DNA of 32,844 bases from Candidatus Servula neotermitis (GTDB lineage Bacteria > Actinomycetota > Actinomycetes > Actinomycetales > Bifidobacteriaceae), in the NCBI GenBank assembly GCA_031281695.1, contig JAITFB010000013.1:1-32844 (forward strand). The letters are read 5' to 3'. Made by a program: the position numbers and the translations under genes. The notes under the pieces are model-generated. The model searched no databases, had not been told where the DNA came from, and saw only the letters and a list, made by a program, of their open reading frames with translations. Shown here one piece after another: positions 10,193-18,879 of the stretch (the first letter of the stretch is position 1; each line of letters begins with the position of its first letter).

Positions 10193-10852
10193 ATGAAGCA
10201 TAAAGAGTTTTGGTTTATTTACAGGTGGATATTTTTTGCGTTAGGTTTATTTGTAGTAATTTATCAATGCGTACAAATTGCTAACAACCAAGGACAAAGC
10301 GTGGTCTTGACTACGGAGGCTGCGGGGGAATCTGATCCTTTGTATTATTGGGTGAAGTTTTTCTCCTACTTCACAATTCAAAGCAACATTATCGGCTTCA
10401 TTGTTATGGGTTTTACTGGATGGTTTATTTTGATCGAACGTCAATCCAAAACCATTGATATTGTGCGATTAAGCGCTACCACCTATTTGACTATCACAGG
10501 GTTAGTTTTTCATACTCTGCTGGTTCCTTTTGGTTCATTCATTTGGGATTTTTCGGTTTTTATGCAGCATACTCTTTTGCCCTTAATGATCATCTTCGAT
10601 TGGCTGGCTGCGCCGTCTGGTTCTCGTATTAAAATGCGAGATACTTTATGGTTGTTGATTTATCCAGTTATCTATTTGACCTATTCGATGGTTCGGGGTG
10701 CTTTCGTCCACGAATATCCTTACTTTTTTATGGATCCGAGCGCAATTTCGCCAGTTATGATTGGAGTTTATTTGCTGGGGATTCTAGGGTTTGGTTTAAT
10801 TTTAGCTAACTTATATCGTTTGCGTATGCCACGTCCAGTAGTTAGTAGCTAG
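10193..10852 (+). CDS. Pr6Pr-like integral membrane protein
   Basis: 219 aa, multiple TM segments; FFSYFTIQSNI, HTLLPLMIIFDWL, YPVIYLTYSMVRGAF resemble the Pr6Pr family. Confidence 0.7.
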   Translation: MKHKEFWFIYRWIFFALGLFVVIYQCVQIANNQGQSVVLTTEAAGESDPLYYWVKFFSYFTIQSNIIGFIVMGFTGWFILIERQSKTIDIVRLSATTYLTITGLVFHTLLVPFGSFIWDFSVFMQHTLLPLMIIFDWLAAPSGSRIKMRDTLWLLIYPVIYLTYSMVRGAFVHEYPYFFMDPSAISPVMIGVYLLGILGFGLILANLYRLRMPRPVVSS

Positions 10853-10870
10853 TGGCTAGTAGTTAGTTTT
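10836..10870 (+). repeat. Heptanucleotide tandem repeat (CAGTAGT TAGTAGC TAGTGGC TAGTAGT TAGTTTT)
   Basis: 7-bp period visible; supplies the last codons and stop of the preceding CDS. Confidence 0.8.
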
Positions 10871-10950
10871 GCGAGATTGCCGTCAGTGTCGGAGCTCAAA
10901 AGCTTTCATCGCAACAATTTTGACTTTGAACTCTACAAACAGAATAAGCG

Positions 10951-11023
10951 GGCGATTGACGAGATTCGAACTCGCGACAGCCTGAACCACAATCAGGTGC
11001 TCTACCACTGAACTACAATCGCC
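10951..11023 (-). tRNA. tRNA-His (GTG)
   Basis: Reverse complement GGCGATTGTAGTTCAGTGGTAGAGCACCTGATTGTGGTTCAGGCTGTCGCGAGTTCGAATCTCGTCAATCGCC; anticodon GTG, extra 5' G opposite C73; CCA not encoded. Confidence 0.95.
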
Positions 11024-11080
11024 AGTATTTCCAGTTTACAAGTTGCACACAACTTAGACAACTAACATGCTTCGATATCT

Positions 11081-11542
11081 AATTTGTCCCACCCGAAGTC
11101 ATCTAATACAACAAACTAATTCTAGTCTCATCATATTCAAAGTTTGTCCACCTTGAGAGTTGTCCGCCGGACAAACTTATGGGTTTTATGATATTCTAAT
11201 TTGTCCCAGTTAGCGAAAAATAATAAAACAAACAAACTATTCTTTAAATTTCTCGAGTTTGTCCACCTTGAGAGTTGTCCGCTGGACAAACTTATGGTTG
11301 ACTCAATATTTAAATTTGTCCCAGTAGGCGGAATCTAATAAAACAAACAAATTATTCTTTAAAATCCTCAAGTTTGTCAAACTTGCGAGTTGTTTGTAGG
11401 ACAAGCTCCAAATTTTCTTTGATTTGTGAAATTTGTCCCATCTAGCGAGATTTAATAAAACAAACAAATATTGGCTTGAGCATCCTTTAGTTTGTCCACC
11501 TTGAGAGTTGTCCGCTGGACAAATCTATCGTAAAATAAAAAT
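11081..11542 (+). repeat. Four tandem ~113-117-bp direct repeats upstream of the Fic gene
   Basis: Units start with AATTTGTCCCA at 11081, 11198, 11313, 11430; shared blocks TAATAAAACAAACAAA and AGTTTGTCCACCTTGAGAGTTGTCCGCTGGACAAAC; unit 3 diverged in the last block. Confidence 0.93.
11508..11542 (+). promoter_or_regulatory. Putative promoter/operator of the Fic gene
   Basis: TTGTCC (11508-11513) - 17 bp - TAAAAT (11531-11536) - 6 nt - ATG (11543); TTGTCC-GCT-GGACAA perfect inverted repeat overlaps the -35. Confidence 0.6.
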
Positions 11543-12571
11543 ATGGTTAATAAACTATCTAAAATGGCGACAAACGGCAGAACTAAAGATATATATAGTA
11601 ATCTCAAAACCGCGATGGATGTCTTTAAAAAAATGGGTGGCTTGCCGGATATCAATCAAGCCAGCGAAGTGTGGAAAAATGTTTGGTACTTGGAAGTACA
11701 TAATTCAACCGCTATTGAGGGTAATACATTAGCTTTACGAGAGGTGGAGCTTTTACTGTCACGTAATCGAACTGTAGGTGGAAAAGAATTAAAAAATTAT
11801 CTGGAAGTGAAAGGCTACGCTAAAGCCTTACAATGGGTTTATATGCATACAAATCGTTCTGATTTAGAGAATCTAGATTTTGAATTGATTACGAAGACTG
11901 AAGTGCGCAGAATACACGAACTCGCCTTAGGAGATGTTTGGGCCGTACATCCTCATCCGAATGCCCTTCCGAGTGAAACAGCTGGAAATTTTCGCGAACA
12001 TAACATAAATCCGTTTGAGGGCGGAATGACACCTCCTGATTTTACGGATGTTTCTGCTCGCTTGAGTACGTGGGTATCCGATACAAATATTTTTGGAGAA
12101 AAATTTGCTGAGAATCTGTTCGACCTCAAGGAAATTATTTATCAGCTCGCTCAAATTCATTGTAAATTTGAGAAAATTCATCCTTTCCTCGATGGGAATG
12201 GTAGGACAGGTCGTTTAATTTTGAGCTTGATTTTGATCCGAATGGGTTTCCCTCCGATTATTATTCTGAAACAAAGGCGCAATGCTTATATTACAGCTAT
12301 GGAATATGCTGATCTCGGAAAATATGACCGGCTTGCGAAAATTATAGCGCAAGGGGTGATTGACAATATTTATCGTTTTTTGACTCCGGTTCTTACTTCA
12401 GACCAAGAGCTGGTTCCGATTCATGCTTTGGCAGGGCCAGAAATTTCTCAAGAGGCTTTAAGAAAAGCCGCGATGCGTGGGCGTTTAAACGCTTCTGTCG
12501 GCAAGAATGGAACGTGGTATTCTTCTAAACAAGCCGTAAAAAAATATTTGTCAGAGAGATATCGACCCTAG
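11543..12571 (+). CDS. Fic domain protein (predicted AMP transferase) with N-terminal inhibitory motif and C-terminal HTH-like segment
   Basis: 342 aa; core HPFLDGNGRTGRL; N-terminal STAIEGN fits [S/T]xxxE[G/N]; C-terminus EALRKAAMRGRLNASVGKNGTWYSSKQAVKKYL resembles an excisionase/MerR-like HTH. Confidence 0.93.
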   Translation: MVNKLSKMATNGRTKDIYSNLKTAMDVFKKMGGLPDINQASEVWKNVWYLEVHNSTAIEGNTLALREVELLLSRNRTVGGKELKNYLEVKGYAKALQWVYMHTNRSDLENLDFELITKTEVRRIHELALGDVWAVHPHPNALPSETAGNFREHNINPFEGGMTPPDFTDVSARLSTWVSDTNIFGEKFAENLFDLKEIIYQLAQIHCKFEKIHPFLDGNGRTGRLILSLILIRMGFPPIIILKQRRNAYITAMEYADLGKYDRLAKIIAQGVIDNIYRFLTPVLTSDQELVPIHALAGPEISQEALRKAAMRGRLNASVGKNGTWYSSKQAVKKYLSERYRP

Positions 12572-12598
12572 AGCAAATTCGCAAGCTAAGCTATAGTT

Positions 12599-15142
12599 AT
12601 GACTCGTCTTTTAGCCATCGATGGACATTCGGTCGCGTATCGTGCATATTACGCTTTGCGGGTGGAGAATTTCATTAACCGATATGGCCAGCCTAACAAT
12701 GTAATTTACGGGTTTTTATCGACGTTAATCAAATTAATCCAACAGCATGAACCGACTCATATTGGCGTGGCGTTCGATGTCTCGCGAGTGACTTTCCGCA
12801 ATGAATCTTATCCAGACTATAAAGCCACTCGAGAGGAGACTCCAGCGGATTTTTTGTCGCAAATGGAGCCCTTGAAACAATTTTTGACTGCGCTAAATGT
12901 GCATTATTTTGAAGTTCCGAATTATGAAGCTGACGATATTTTGGCGACTTTGGTCAAACAAGCTGAAGCCCAAGGATTTCAAACTTTAGTTGTTAGCGGA
13001 GATCGGGATACTTTTCAGCTAATTAATCCTCATACCAAAATCTTATTCCCGCAAGCTATGTCGGCTGATTTCAAATTAATGGATGATCCAGCTGTGTTCG
13101 AAAAATATGGTGTGCATAGCAACCAATACTCTGATTTAGCCGCATTAGTGGGTGAGAATTCCGACAATATTCACGGCGTGGATGGAGTGGGTCCTAAGTA
13201 TGCAGCAAAATGGATTCAAACTTATGGAACTTTAGAGGCGGTAATTGAACATGCTGATGAAATCGGCGGTAAAAAAGGCCAAGCCCTTAAAGAGGCTGCC
13301 GAACAAGTGCGCCTCAATCGACAAATTAATCGGCTGGTGGATAATTTAGAGCTGGATGTGCCGCTCAAAGAATTAATTTTTACCACCCATCCTCAACCTC
13401 ATTTGGATAATCTCTTTGACCAACTTGGCTTTGGCCAAACCTTACGTAAACGGGTCTATTCAGTTTTTTCCCAGCCCAGCCAATCCGGCGACGAAGAATT
13501 CACTGCAGTTCCAGTGTCCGCTGAAGCAACAGATGACAGCTTACAGAAGGCAGATGACAGCTTACAGAGGGCAGAAGGCAGCTTATATTTTCAAGGTGTC
13601 AGTGCCTCTGGTCTCGCTACTAAGGGTAATTCTGATCTGCCATCTGACTTCTCCCATCTGTTATCTGATAAACCAGTCACTAATCACCAATCACCAATCA
13701 CTCTGAGCGCAGCTACCTACATTTACGATTACAAAGCGCAACTCCATTCCGGCAAACTCACGGTCGGCACTCCGAATCTTTTTGACGTAAAATTAGCTGG
13801 TTACATTATCAATAGTGAACTAAGAGATTATTCGTTGGACAGTCTGTTCAGTTGGTTCAATTGTTCTGATCTAGAAACTTTGGGTCAGTTTTTACAAAGC
13901 GAAATTCAGGAACGCAACGCGCAAGAATTGTTAGCTATGGAAATGCAAGTTTCGGAAGGTTTGTTCGCGATGGAGTCGGCTGGAGTTAAGTTAGATTTGT
14001 CTTATTTAGAAAAATTGGCAATGGGGTTTGAAGTTGAAGCTCGCGGATATAGGGAGACCGCCGAAAGCATTGCTGGTTATAAAATCAATTTGGCTTCGCC
14101 TAAACAGCTCCAACAACTTTTGTTCACTGAGTTGAAATTGCCGACTACTCGTAAAATTAAGACTGGTTACTCCACGGACGCTTCCAGCTTGCAAGATTTG
14201 TATGCTAAAACTCAGCATCCTTTTTTGGACAACTTATTGAAATATCGCAACATTATCAAGCTGCATCAAATTTGTTTAACTCTGCAAGAAAATTTGCACG
14301 ATGACTTGAAAGTCCACAGCTCATTCGATCAAACTGGGACCGCGACTGGTCGACTGAATTCCACTAACCCTAATTTACAAAATATTCCGATTCGCTCTAC
14401 TCAAGGCGCCAAAATTCGCAAAGCTTTCATTCCTTCGGATGGTTACGATGCATTAATTTCAGCGGACTACTCTCAAATTGAGTTGCGCATTATGGCTAGC
14501 ATGTCCAACGATTCGGCTCTAATCGAAGCTTTTCAAACTGGCGAGGACTTACATCAATTTATCGCATCCCAAGTTTTCAAAGTGCCGCTTAGTGAAGTAA
14601 CTCCTTCCATGCGGAGCTCGGCCAAAGCAGTCAGTTACGGTTTGGCTTACGGAGAGACCAGTTACGGTTTGGCTTCCAGCTTGAAAATCCCTAACGATGC
14701 GGCGGTGGAACTAATGAATACCTATTTTTCCAGATTTAACCGAGTCAAAGTTTTTTTGGACGAAGTGGTGGAGCAAGCTGTGGAAACTGGTTACACAGAA
14801 ACCCTGTTAGGCCGCCGGCGCTATATTCCTAATTTACAAAGTCCCTATCCCAATCTGGTTTTGGCTGCCAAACGCATGGCTTTGAATGCGCCGATCCAAG
14901 GAACTGCGGCGGACATTATTAAGCTGGCTATGATTGAAGTCCATCGAGCTCTAACTGCTCACAATTTACAAACTCGGATTTTGGCCCAAATTCACGATGA
15001 GTTGTTGCTGGAAACTCTGAATTCTGAATTAGATCAAGTGAAACAAATTTTAACTGACACTATGAGTTCAGTCTTGACTTTGAAGGTGCCTCTCGAAGTG
15101 GCAATCGGCGTCGGCGACTCTTGGCAATCAGCTGAACATTAG
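12599..15142 (+). CDS. polA: DNA polymerase I
   Basis: 847 aa; 5'-3' exonuclease domain (LLAIDGHSVAYRAYYAL..., VSGDRDTFQL), polymerase motifs SADYSQIELRIMA, AVSYGLAYGE, QIHDELLLE. Confidence 0.97.
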   Translation: MTRLLAIDGHSVAYRAYYALRVENFINRYGQPNNVIYGFLSTLIKLIQQHEPTHIGVAFDVSRVTFRNESYPDYKATREETPADFLSQMEPLKQFLTALNVHYFEVPNYEADDILATLVKQAEAQGFQTLVVSGDRDTFQLINPHTKILFPQAMSADFKLMDDPAVFEKYGVHSNQYSDLAALVGENSDNIHGVDGVGPKYAAKWIQTYGTLEAVIEHADEIGGKKGQALKEAAEQVRLNRQINRLVDNLELDVPLKELIFTTHPQPHLDNLFDQLGFGQTLRKRVYSVFSQPSQSGDEEFTAVPVSAEATDDSLQKADDSLQRAEGSLYFQGVSASGLATKGNSDLPSDFSHLLSDKPVTNHQSPITLSAATYIYDYKAQLHSGKLTVGTPNLFDVKLAGYIINSELRDYSLDSLFSWFNCSDLETLGQFLQSEIQERNAQELLAMEMQVSEGLFAMESAGVKLDLSYLEKLAMGFEVEARGYRETAESIAGYKINLASPKQLQQLLFTELKLPTTRKIKTGYSTDASSLQDLYAKTQHPFLDNLLKYRNIIKLHQICLTLQENLHDDLKVHSSFDQTGTATGRLNSTNPNLQNIPIRSTQGAKIRKAFIPSDGYDALISADYSQIELRIMASMSNDSALIEAFQTGEDLHQFIASQVFKVPLSEVTPSMRSSAKAVSYGLAYGETSYGLASSLKIPNDAAVELMNTYFSRFNRVKVFLDEVVEQAVETGYTETLLGRRRYIPNLQSPYPNLVLAAKRMALNAPIQGTAADIIKLAMIEVHRALTAHNLQTRILAQIHDELLLETLNSELDQVKQILTDTMSSVLTLKVPLEVAIGVGDSWQSAEH
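13529..13584 (+). repeat. Eight-copy heptanucleotide tandem repeat in polA
   Basis: ACAGATG ACAGCTT ACAGAAG GCAGATG ACAGCTT ACAGAGG GCAGAAG GCAGCTT; encodes DDSLQKA DDSLQRA EGSL. Confidence 0.9.
13636..13705 (+). repeat. Second heptanucleotide tandem repeat in polA
   Basis: TCTGCCA TCTGACT TCTCCCA TCTGTTA TCTGATA AACCAGT CACTAAT CACCAAT CACCAAT CACTCTG. Confidence 0.87.
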
Positions 15143-15196
15143 GTTATTTACGTTTTTGATGGATTGAAGATGGTCGCTGATAGTGAATCGACTAAG

Positions 15197-16330
15197 CTAA
15201 TTTTCGCTTAATAACTTTTGGGCATCTATTCCTGTTATTTGCATAATTGAAGTGAAACCATCTCTTTTTAAGAGTTTTACCAACCCACGTTTAATTTCGG
15301 AAACCACTTGCGGGCCTTCGTACATTAATGCTGAAGCTATTTCAACTAAATCTGCTCCCAAGCGGATTTTACGGTAAGCGTCTTTTGCAGTAAAAACGCC
15401 GCCTAAACCAATGATTACTAAGCGTCCTCGTAAGTATAGAAAGCTTTGAGCGACTAAATCGTCGCTGATATTTTGTACAGGTTTTCCGGATAAATTCCCT
15501 TTCCAAGTTTCAGGAATCTCCATGCCGGTTCGGTCTTTGCGCAGATTGCAGATTGTTATGCCTTGAACATTATGCTCAAGGGCTACGTCAATTAATTTTT
15601 TGAACTCTGGCCAAGCTTGGTCAGAAGGCATTTTTAAAACAACTGGGGCAGTTCTTGGGATTTTATCCAACGCAGATAATAATTTTTCTAAGGCTTGCGG
15701 TTCGCCGAATTGTTCGCCACAATATGCATTGGGGCATGAAATGTTAACTTCAATCAATCCCACATTGCCTTGAAGTAATTTAAACGATTTAGTAAAATCT
15801 TTGACTCCGGCCGTAATGGAGGTGGAGCTATGGGGAATATTGGTCCTCGCAATCGAAACTCCCGGCAAAATAGTCTCAGCTTCATCGTATGCGCGCATTA
15901 AGTTTTCTAAATTTGCTTCGATGCCGTTATTGGCTAGGCCTACATGTATCATCATCGACTTGTATTTTGGCAAACGATGGAACCAAGGTTTATGATTCCC
16001 AGGACAGATTTCGGCAGTCATTGACCCATAAGTTGCAAAATTGAAACCGACACCCTCAATACAACGAGTAATTTCCGCATTTTTATCAATCCCCGCTGCG
16101 AAGCCGATTGGGGAATCAAAGGAACGTAAAAAAGCTAAAGTGCGCAACATGGGGCTATTGAATTTAGTCGAAAATTTGAGTAAGCCTATGAGAGAAGGGT
16201 GGCGCCCCGCCCAAGCTCCGAAACGAATCATTTTTTCGTGAGCACTGTCAGGCGTAGAAAATTTAAACATTAGTGGTTTTAGGATTAGCCGATAGATCAA
16301 ACCGGTTAGTTTCATTAGGATAAAATGCAT
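15197..16330 (-). CDS. pyrD: Dihydroorotate dehydrogenase, quinone-dependent (class 2)
   Basis: 377 aa; N-terminal membrane-association region, GFAAGIDKNAE, GLIEVNISCPNAYCGEQF, VIIGLGGVFTAKDAYRKIRLGADLVEIASALMYEGP. Confidence 0.93.
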   Translation of the reverse strand: MHFILMKLTGLIYRLILKPLMFKFSTPDSAHEKMIRFGAWAGRHPSLIGLLKFSTKFNSPMLRTLAFLRSFDSPIGFAAGIDKNAEITRCIEGVGFNFATYGSMTAEICPGNHKPWFHRLPKYKSMMIHVGLANNGIEANLENLMRAYDEAETILPGVSIARTNIPHSSTSITAGVKDFTKSFKLLQGNVGLIEVNISCPNAYCGEQFGEPQALEKLLSALDKIPRTAPVVLKMPSDQAWPEFKKLIDVALEHNVQGITICNLRKDRTGMEIPETWKGNLSGKPVQNISDDLVAQSFLYLRGRLVIIGLGGVFTAKDAYRKIRLGADLVEIASALMYEGPQVVSEIKRGLVKLLKRDGFTSIMQITGIDAQKLLSEN

Positions 16331-16375
16331 AAAGTTAGTTTAGTGTAGCTTGTGACAAACAGACAATAACTGTCG

Positions 16376-17044
16376 TTAATATTTTGAAGTAGTTTGGGTT
16401 TGTCCTAAAATCAATTTAATACCGCTAGAAGTACCTAAGCGCGCTGCACCCAGTTTAATAAATTTCTCCATGTCGTCAACGGAGCTAATTCCTCCAGCGG
16501 CTTTGATTTTTAGAGTCGGAGATTTATACTTAGCGAAAACCTCAACATCTTCAAAACTGGCACCTCTCGAAGCGAAACCAGTTGAGGTTTTTATGAAGTC
16601 GGCTCCAGAATCGGAGACTAATTTTGTTATAGTAATTATTTCATCATCGTCTAAATACGCAGTTTCGACAATGACTTTTAGCAGGTTTTTCTCGCAGATT
16701 TTTTTGAGAGTTTGAATTTCTTTAGTTACATATTCGAAATTTTGGTTTTTGAATTCGCATATGTTCATTACCATATCGATTTCATTAGCCCCTTTTTTTA
16801 ACATAGTTTCAGTTTCGTGAGCTTTGGTCGAGGAGTCGTTATATCCTAAAGGAAAACCAATTACTGTGCAAATATTCAAGTTTGGATATTCTTGATGTGC
16901 GCGTTCGACATAGCTGGGCACGATGCAAGCCGAAGCTGTGTGGTATTGCAAAGCTTCTTCGCATATTTTATTGATTTGATCCCAATTGGAAGTGGGTTTA
17001 AGTAAGGTGTGGTCAATGTATTTGAATAGATTTGAAGTTTCCAT
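16376..17044 (-). CDS. deoC: Deoxyribose-phosphate aldolase
   Basis: 222 aa; YIDHTLLKPTS, CTVIGFPLGYN, EIDMVMNI, FIKTSTGFASRGA, IKAAGGI. Confidence 0.96.
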   Translation of the reverse strand: METSNLFKYIDHTLLKPTSNWDQINKICEEALQYHTASACIVPSYVERAHQEYPNLNICTVIGFPLGYNDSSTKAHETETMLKKGANEIDMVMNICEFKNQNFEYVTKEIQTLKKICEKNLLKVIVETAYLDDDEIITITKLVSDSGADFIKTSTGFASRGASFEDVEVFAKYKSPTLKIKAAGGISSVDDMEKFIKLGAARLGTSSGIKLILGQTQTTSKY

Positions 17045-17072
17045 AGTATAAGTTTAGCACTGCGAATTGAAG

Positions 17073-17145
17073 TACGCGCACAGGGACTCGAACCCTGGAC
17101 CTACGGCTTAAAAGGCCGCAGCTCTACCAACTGAGCTATGCGCGC
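17073..17145 (-). tRNA. tRNA-Lys (TTT)
   Basis: Reverse complement GCGCGCATAGCTCAGTTGGTAGAGCTGCGGCCTTTTAAGCCGTAGGTCCAGGGTTCGAGTCCCTGTGCGCGTA; CCA not encoded. Confidence 0.95.
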
Positions 17146-17189
17146 GGTTCTTAATCAGGTTAACATGAACTGCGGGCTAAACTGAAATT

Positions 17190-18872
17190 ATGCCAAATAT
17201 TATTTATTCATTTCGAAATGCCCGCAAAGCCCATAACGACAAAGTCATTTTAAATGATGTCAATATGGACTTTTATCAAGGAGCAAAAATCGGAGTGTTA
17301 GGCCCTAATGGAGCTGGTAAATCTACCATGTTGAAAGTTATGGCTGGAATGGAAACCCTATCGAACGGCGAAGGAGTGTTGACGCCCAATGTGACCGTAG
17401 GAATCTTGATGCAAGATCCTCAATTGGATGACAATTTAACTGTGTTAGATAATATTTATCAAGGAGTAGCCGGATTGAAAGCTAAGTTAGATGAATACAA
17501 TGACATTGCGCAACAAATGACCGATCCAAATGCTGATTTTGATAGCTTGATGACACGTATGGGGGTTTTGCAACAAGAAATTGATGACCACAAAGGTTGG
17601 GATTTAGAATCTCAATTGGAGCAAGCTATGGATGCTTTACGTTGTCCACCTCCTGATACTATGGTCAAAATTCTTTCAGGCGGCGAACGTCGGCGGGTGG
17701 CGCTTTGTAAAGTGTTATTAGAAGCCCCAGATTTACTGTTGTTAGACGAGCCAACTAACCATTTAGACGCTGAGTCAATTTTATGGTTGGAGAGTTTTCT
17801 AGAGAACTACGCTGGAACGGTTTTAGCTGTAACCCATGATCGTTATTTTTTGAATAATGTTGCGCAGTGGATTTGTGAAATCGATAGAGGACAGTTATAT
17901 CCTTATCAAGGGAACTACACAACATATTTGGAAACCAAGACGCAAAGATTGGAAGTTCAAGGTAAAAAGGACGCTAAAATGGCTAAACGCTTAGAGAATG
18001 AGCTTGATTGGGTCCGAACCAACCCCAAAGGACGTCAAGCCAAATCGAAAGCCAGATTAAATCGTTACGACGAAATGGTTTCAGAATTAGCGCGTTCTCA
18101 AAAATTGAATTTCGAAGAGATTCAAATTCCGCCAGGCCCTCGTTTAGGTGATGTTGTAATCGAAGCTTCCGGTTTAAAAAAAGGTTTTGCCGATCGTTTG
18201 TTGTTTGATAATTTAACTTTTACGCTACCTAAAAACGGAATAGTCGGAGTGATTGGTCCTAATGGTGTTGGAAAGACGACTTTGTTTAAAATGATTTTAG
18301 GCAAAGAACCCGTGGATGCTGGAGAGATAGGTATTGGCGAAACTGTATCAATTTCTTATGTTGATCAATTGCGTCAAGGTTTAGATGCGAATAAATCTTT
18401 ATGGGAAGCTGTTTCCGATGGCTTGGACTTCATTGTAGTAGGTAAGGTCGAAATACCTTCGCGAGCTTATGTATCCTCATTTGGATTCAAAGGTTCCGAC
18501 CAACAAAAACCAGTGAAAGTATTGTCTGGCGGTGAATTAAATCGTTTGAATTTGGCTCTCACTCTAAAAAAAGGGGGGAACTTATTACTTTTAGACGAGC
18601 CAACCAATGACCTTGACGTGGAAACTTTAGGATCATTAGAAAACGCTTTAGATAATTTTGCGGGCTGCGCTGTAGTTATTACTCACGACCGTTGGTTTTT
18701 AGATCGTGTTGCAACTCATATTCTAGCTTACGAAGGGACGGATGAAAATCCTGCAAATTGGTTTTGGTTTGAGGGAAACTTCCAAGATTATGAAGTCAAT
18801 AAGATGACTCGTTTAGGCTCGGAAGCTTCCCGTCCGCATCGACTCAAATATCGTCGAATCCGCCGCGATTAG
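17190..18872 (+). CDS. ettA: ABC-F ATPase, EttA-like
   Basis: 560 aa; two ABC cassettes (GPNGAGKST / GPNGVGKTT, LSGGE twice) and linker YTTYLETKTQRLEVQGKKDAKMAKRLENELDWVRTNPKGRQAKSKARL. Confidence 0.92.
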   Translation: MPNIIYSFRNARKAHNDKVILNDVNMDFYQGAKIGVLGPNGAGKSTMLKVMAGMETLSNGEGVLTPNVTVGILMQDPQLDDNLTVLDNIYQGVAGLKAKLDEYNDIAQQMTDPNADFDSLMTRMGVLQQEIDDHKGWDLESQLEQAMDALRCPPPDTMVKILSGGERRRVALCKVLLEAPDLLLLDEPTNHLDAESILWLESFLENYAGTVLAVTHDRYFLNNVAQWICEIDRGQLYPYQGNYTTYLETKTQRLEVQGKKDAKMAKRLENELDWVRTNPKGRQAKSKARLNRYDEMVSELARSQKLNFEEIQIPPGPRLGDVVIEASGLKKGFADRLLFDNLTFTLPKNGIVGVIGPNGVGKTTLFKMILGKEPVDAGEIGIGETVSISYVDQLRQGLDANKSLWEAVSDGLDFIVVGKVEIPSRAYVSSFGFKGSDQQKPVKVLSGGELNRLNLALTLKKGGNLLLLDEPTNDLDVETLGSLENALDNFAGCAVVITHDRWFLDRVATHILAYEGTDENPANWFWFEGNFQDYEVNKMTRLGSEASRPHRLKYRRIRRD

Positions 18873-18879
18873 CTCGCAC

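Noticed and set aside
11081-11542. Possible CRISPR array
   Set aside because: Units are ~116 bp, whole-unit similarity, no short conserved repeats separated by unique spacers, no cas genes nearby.
11508-11732. 74-aa ORF overlapping the Fic start
   Set aside because: Alternative frame of fic and the repeat array; low-quality composition.
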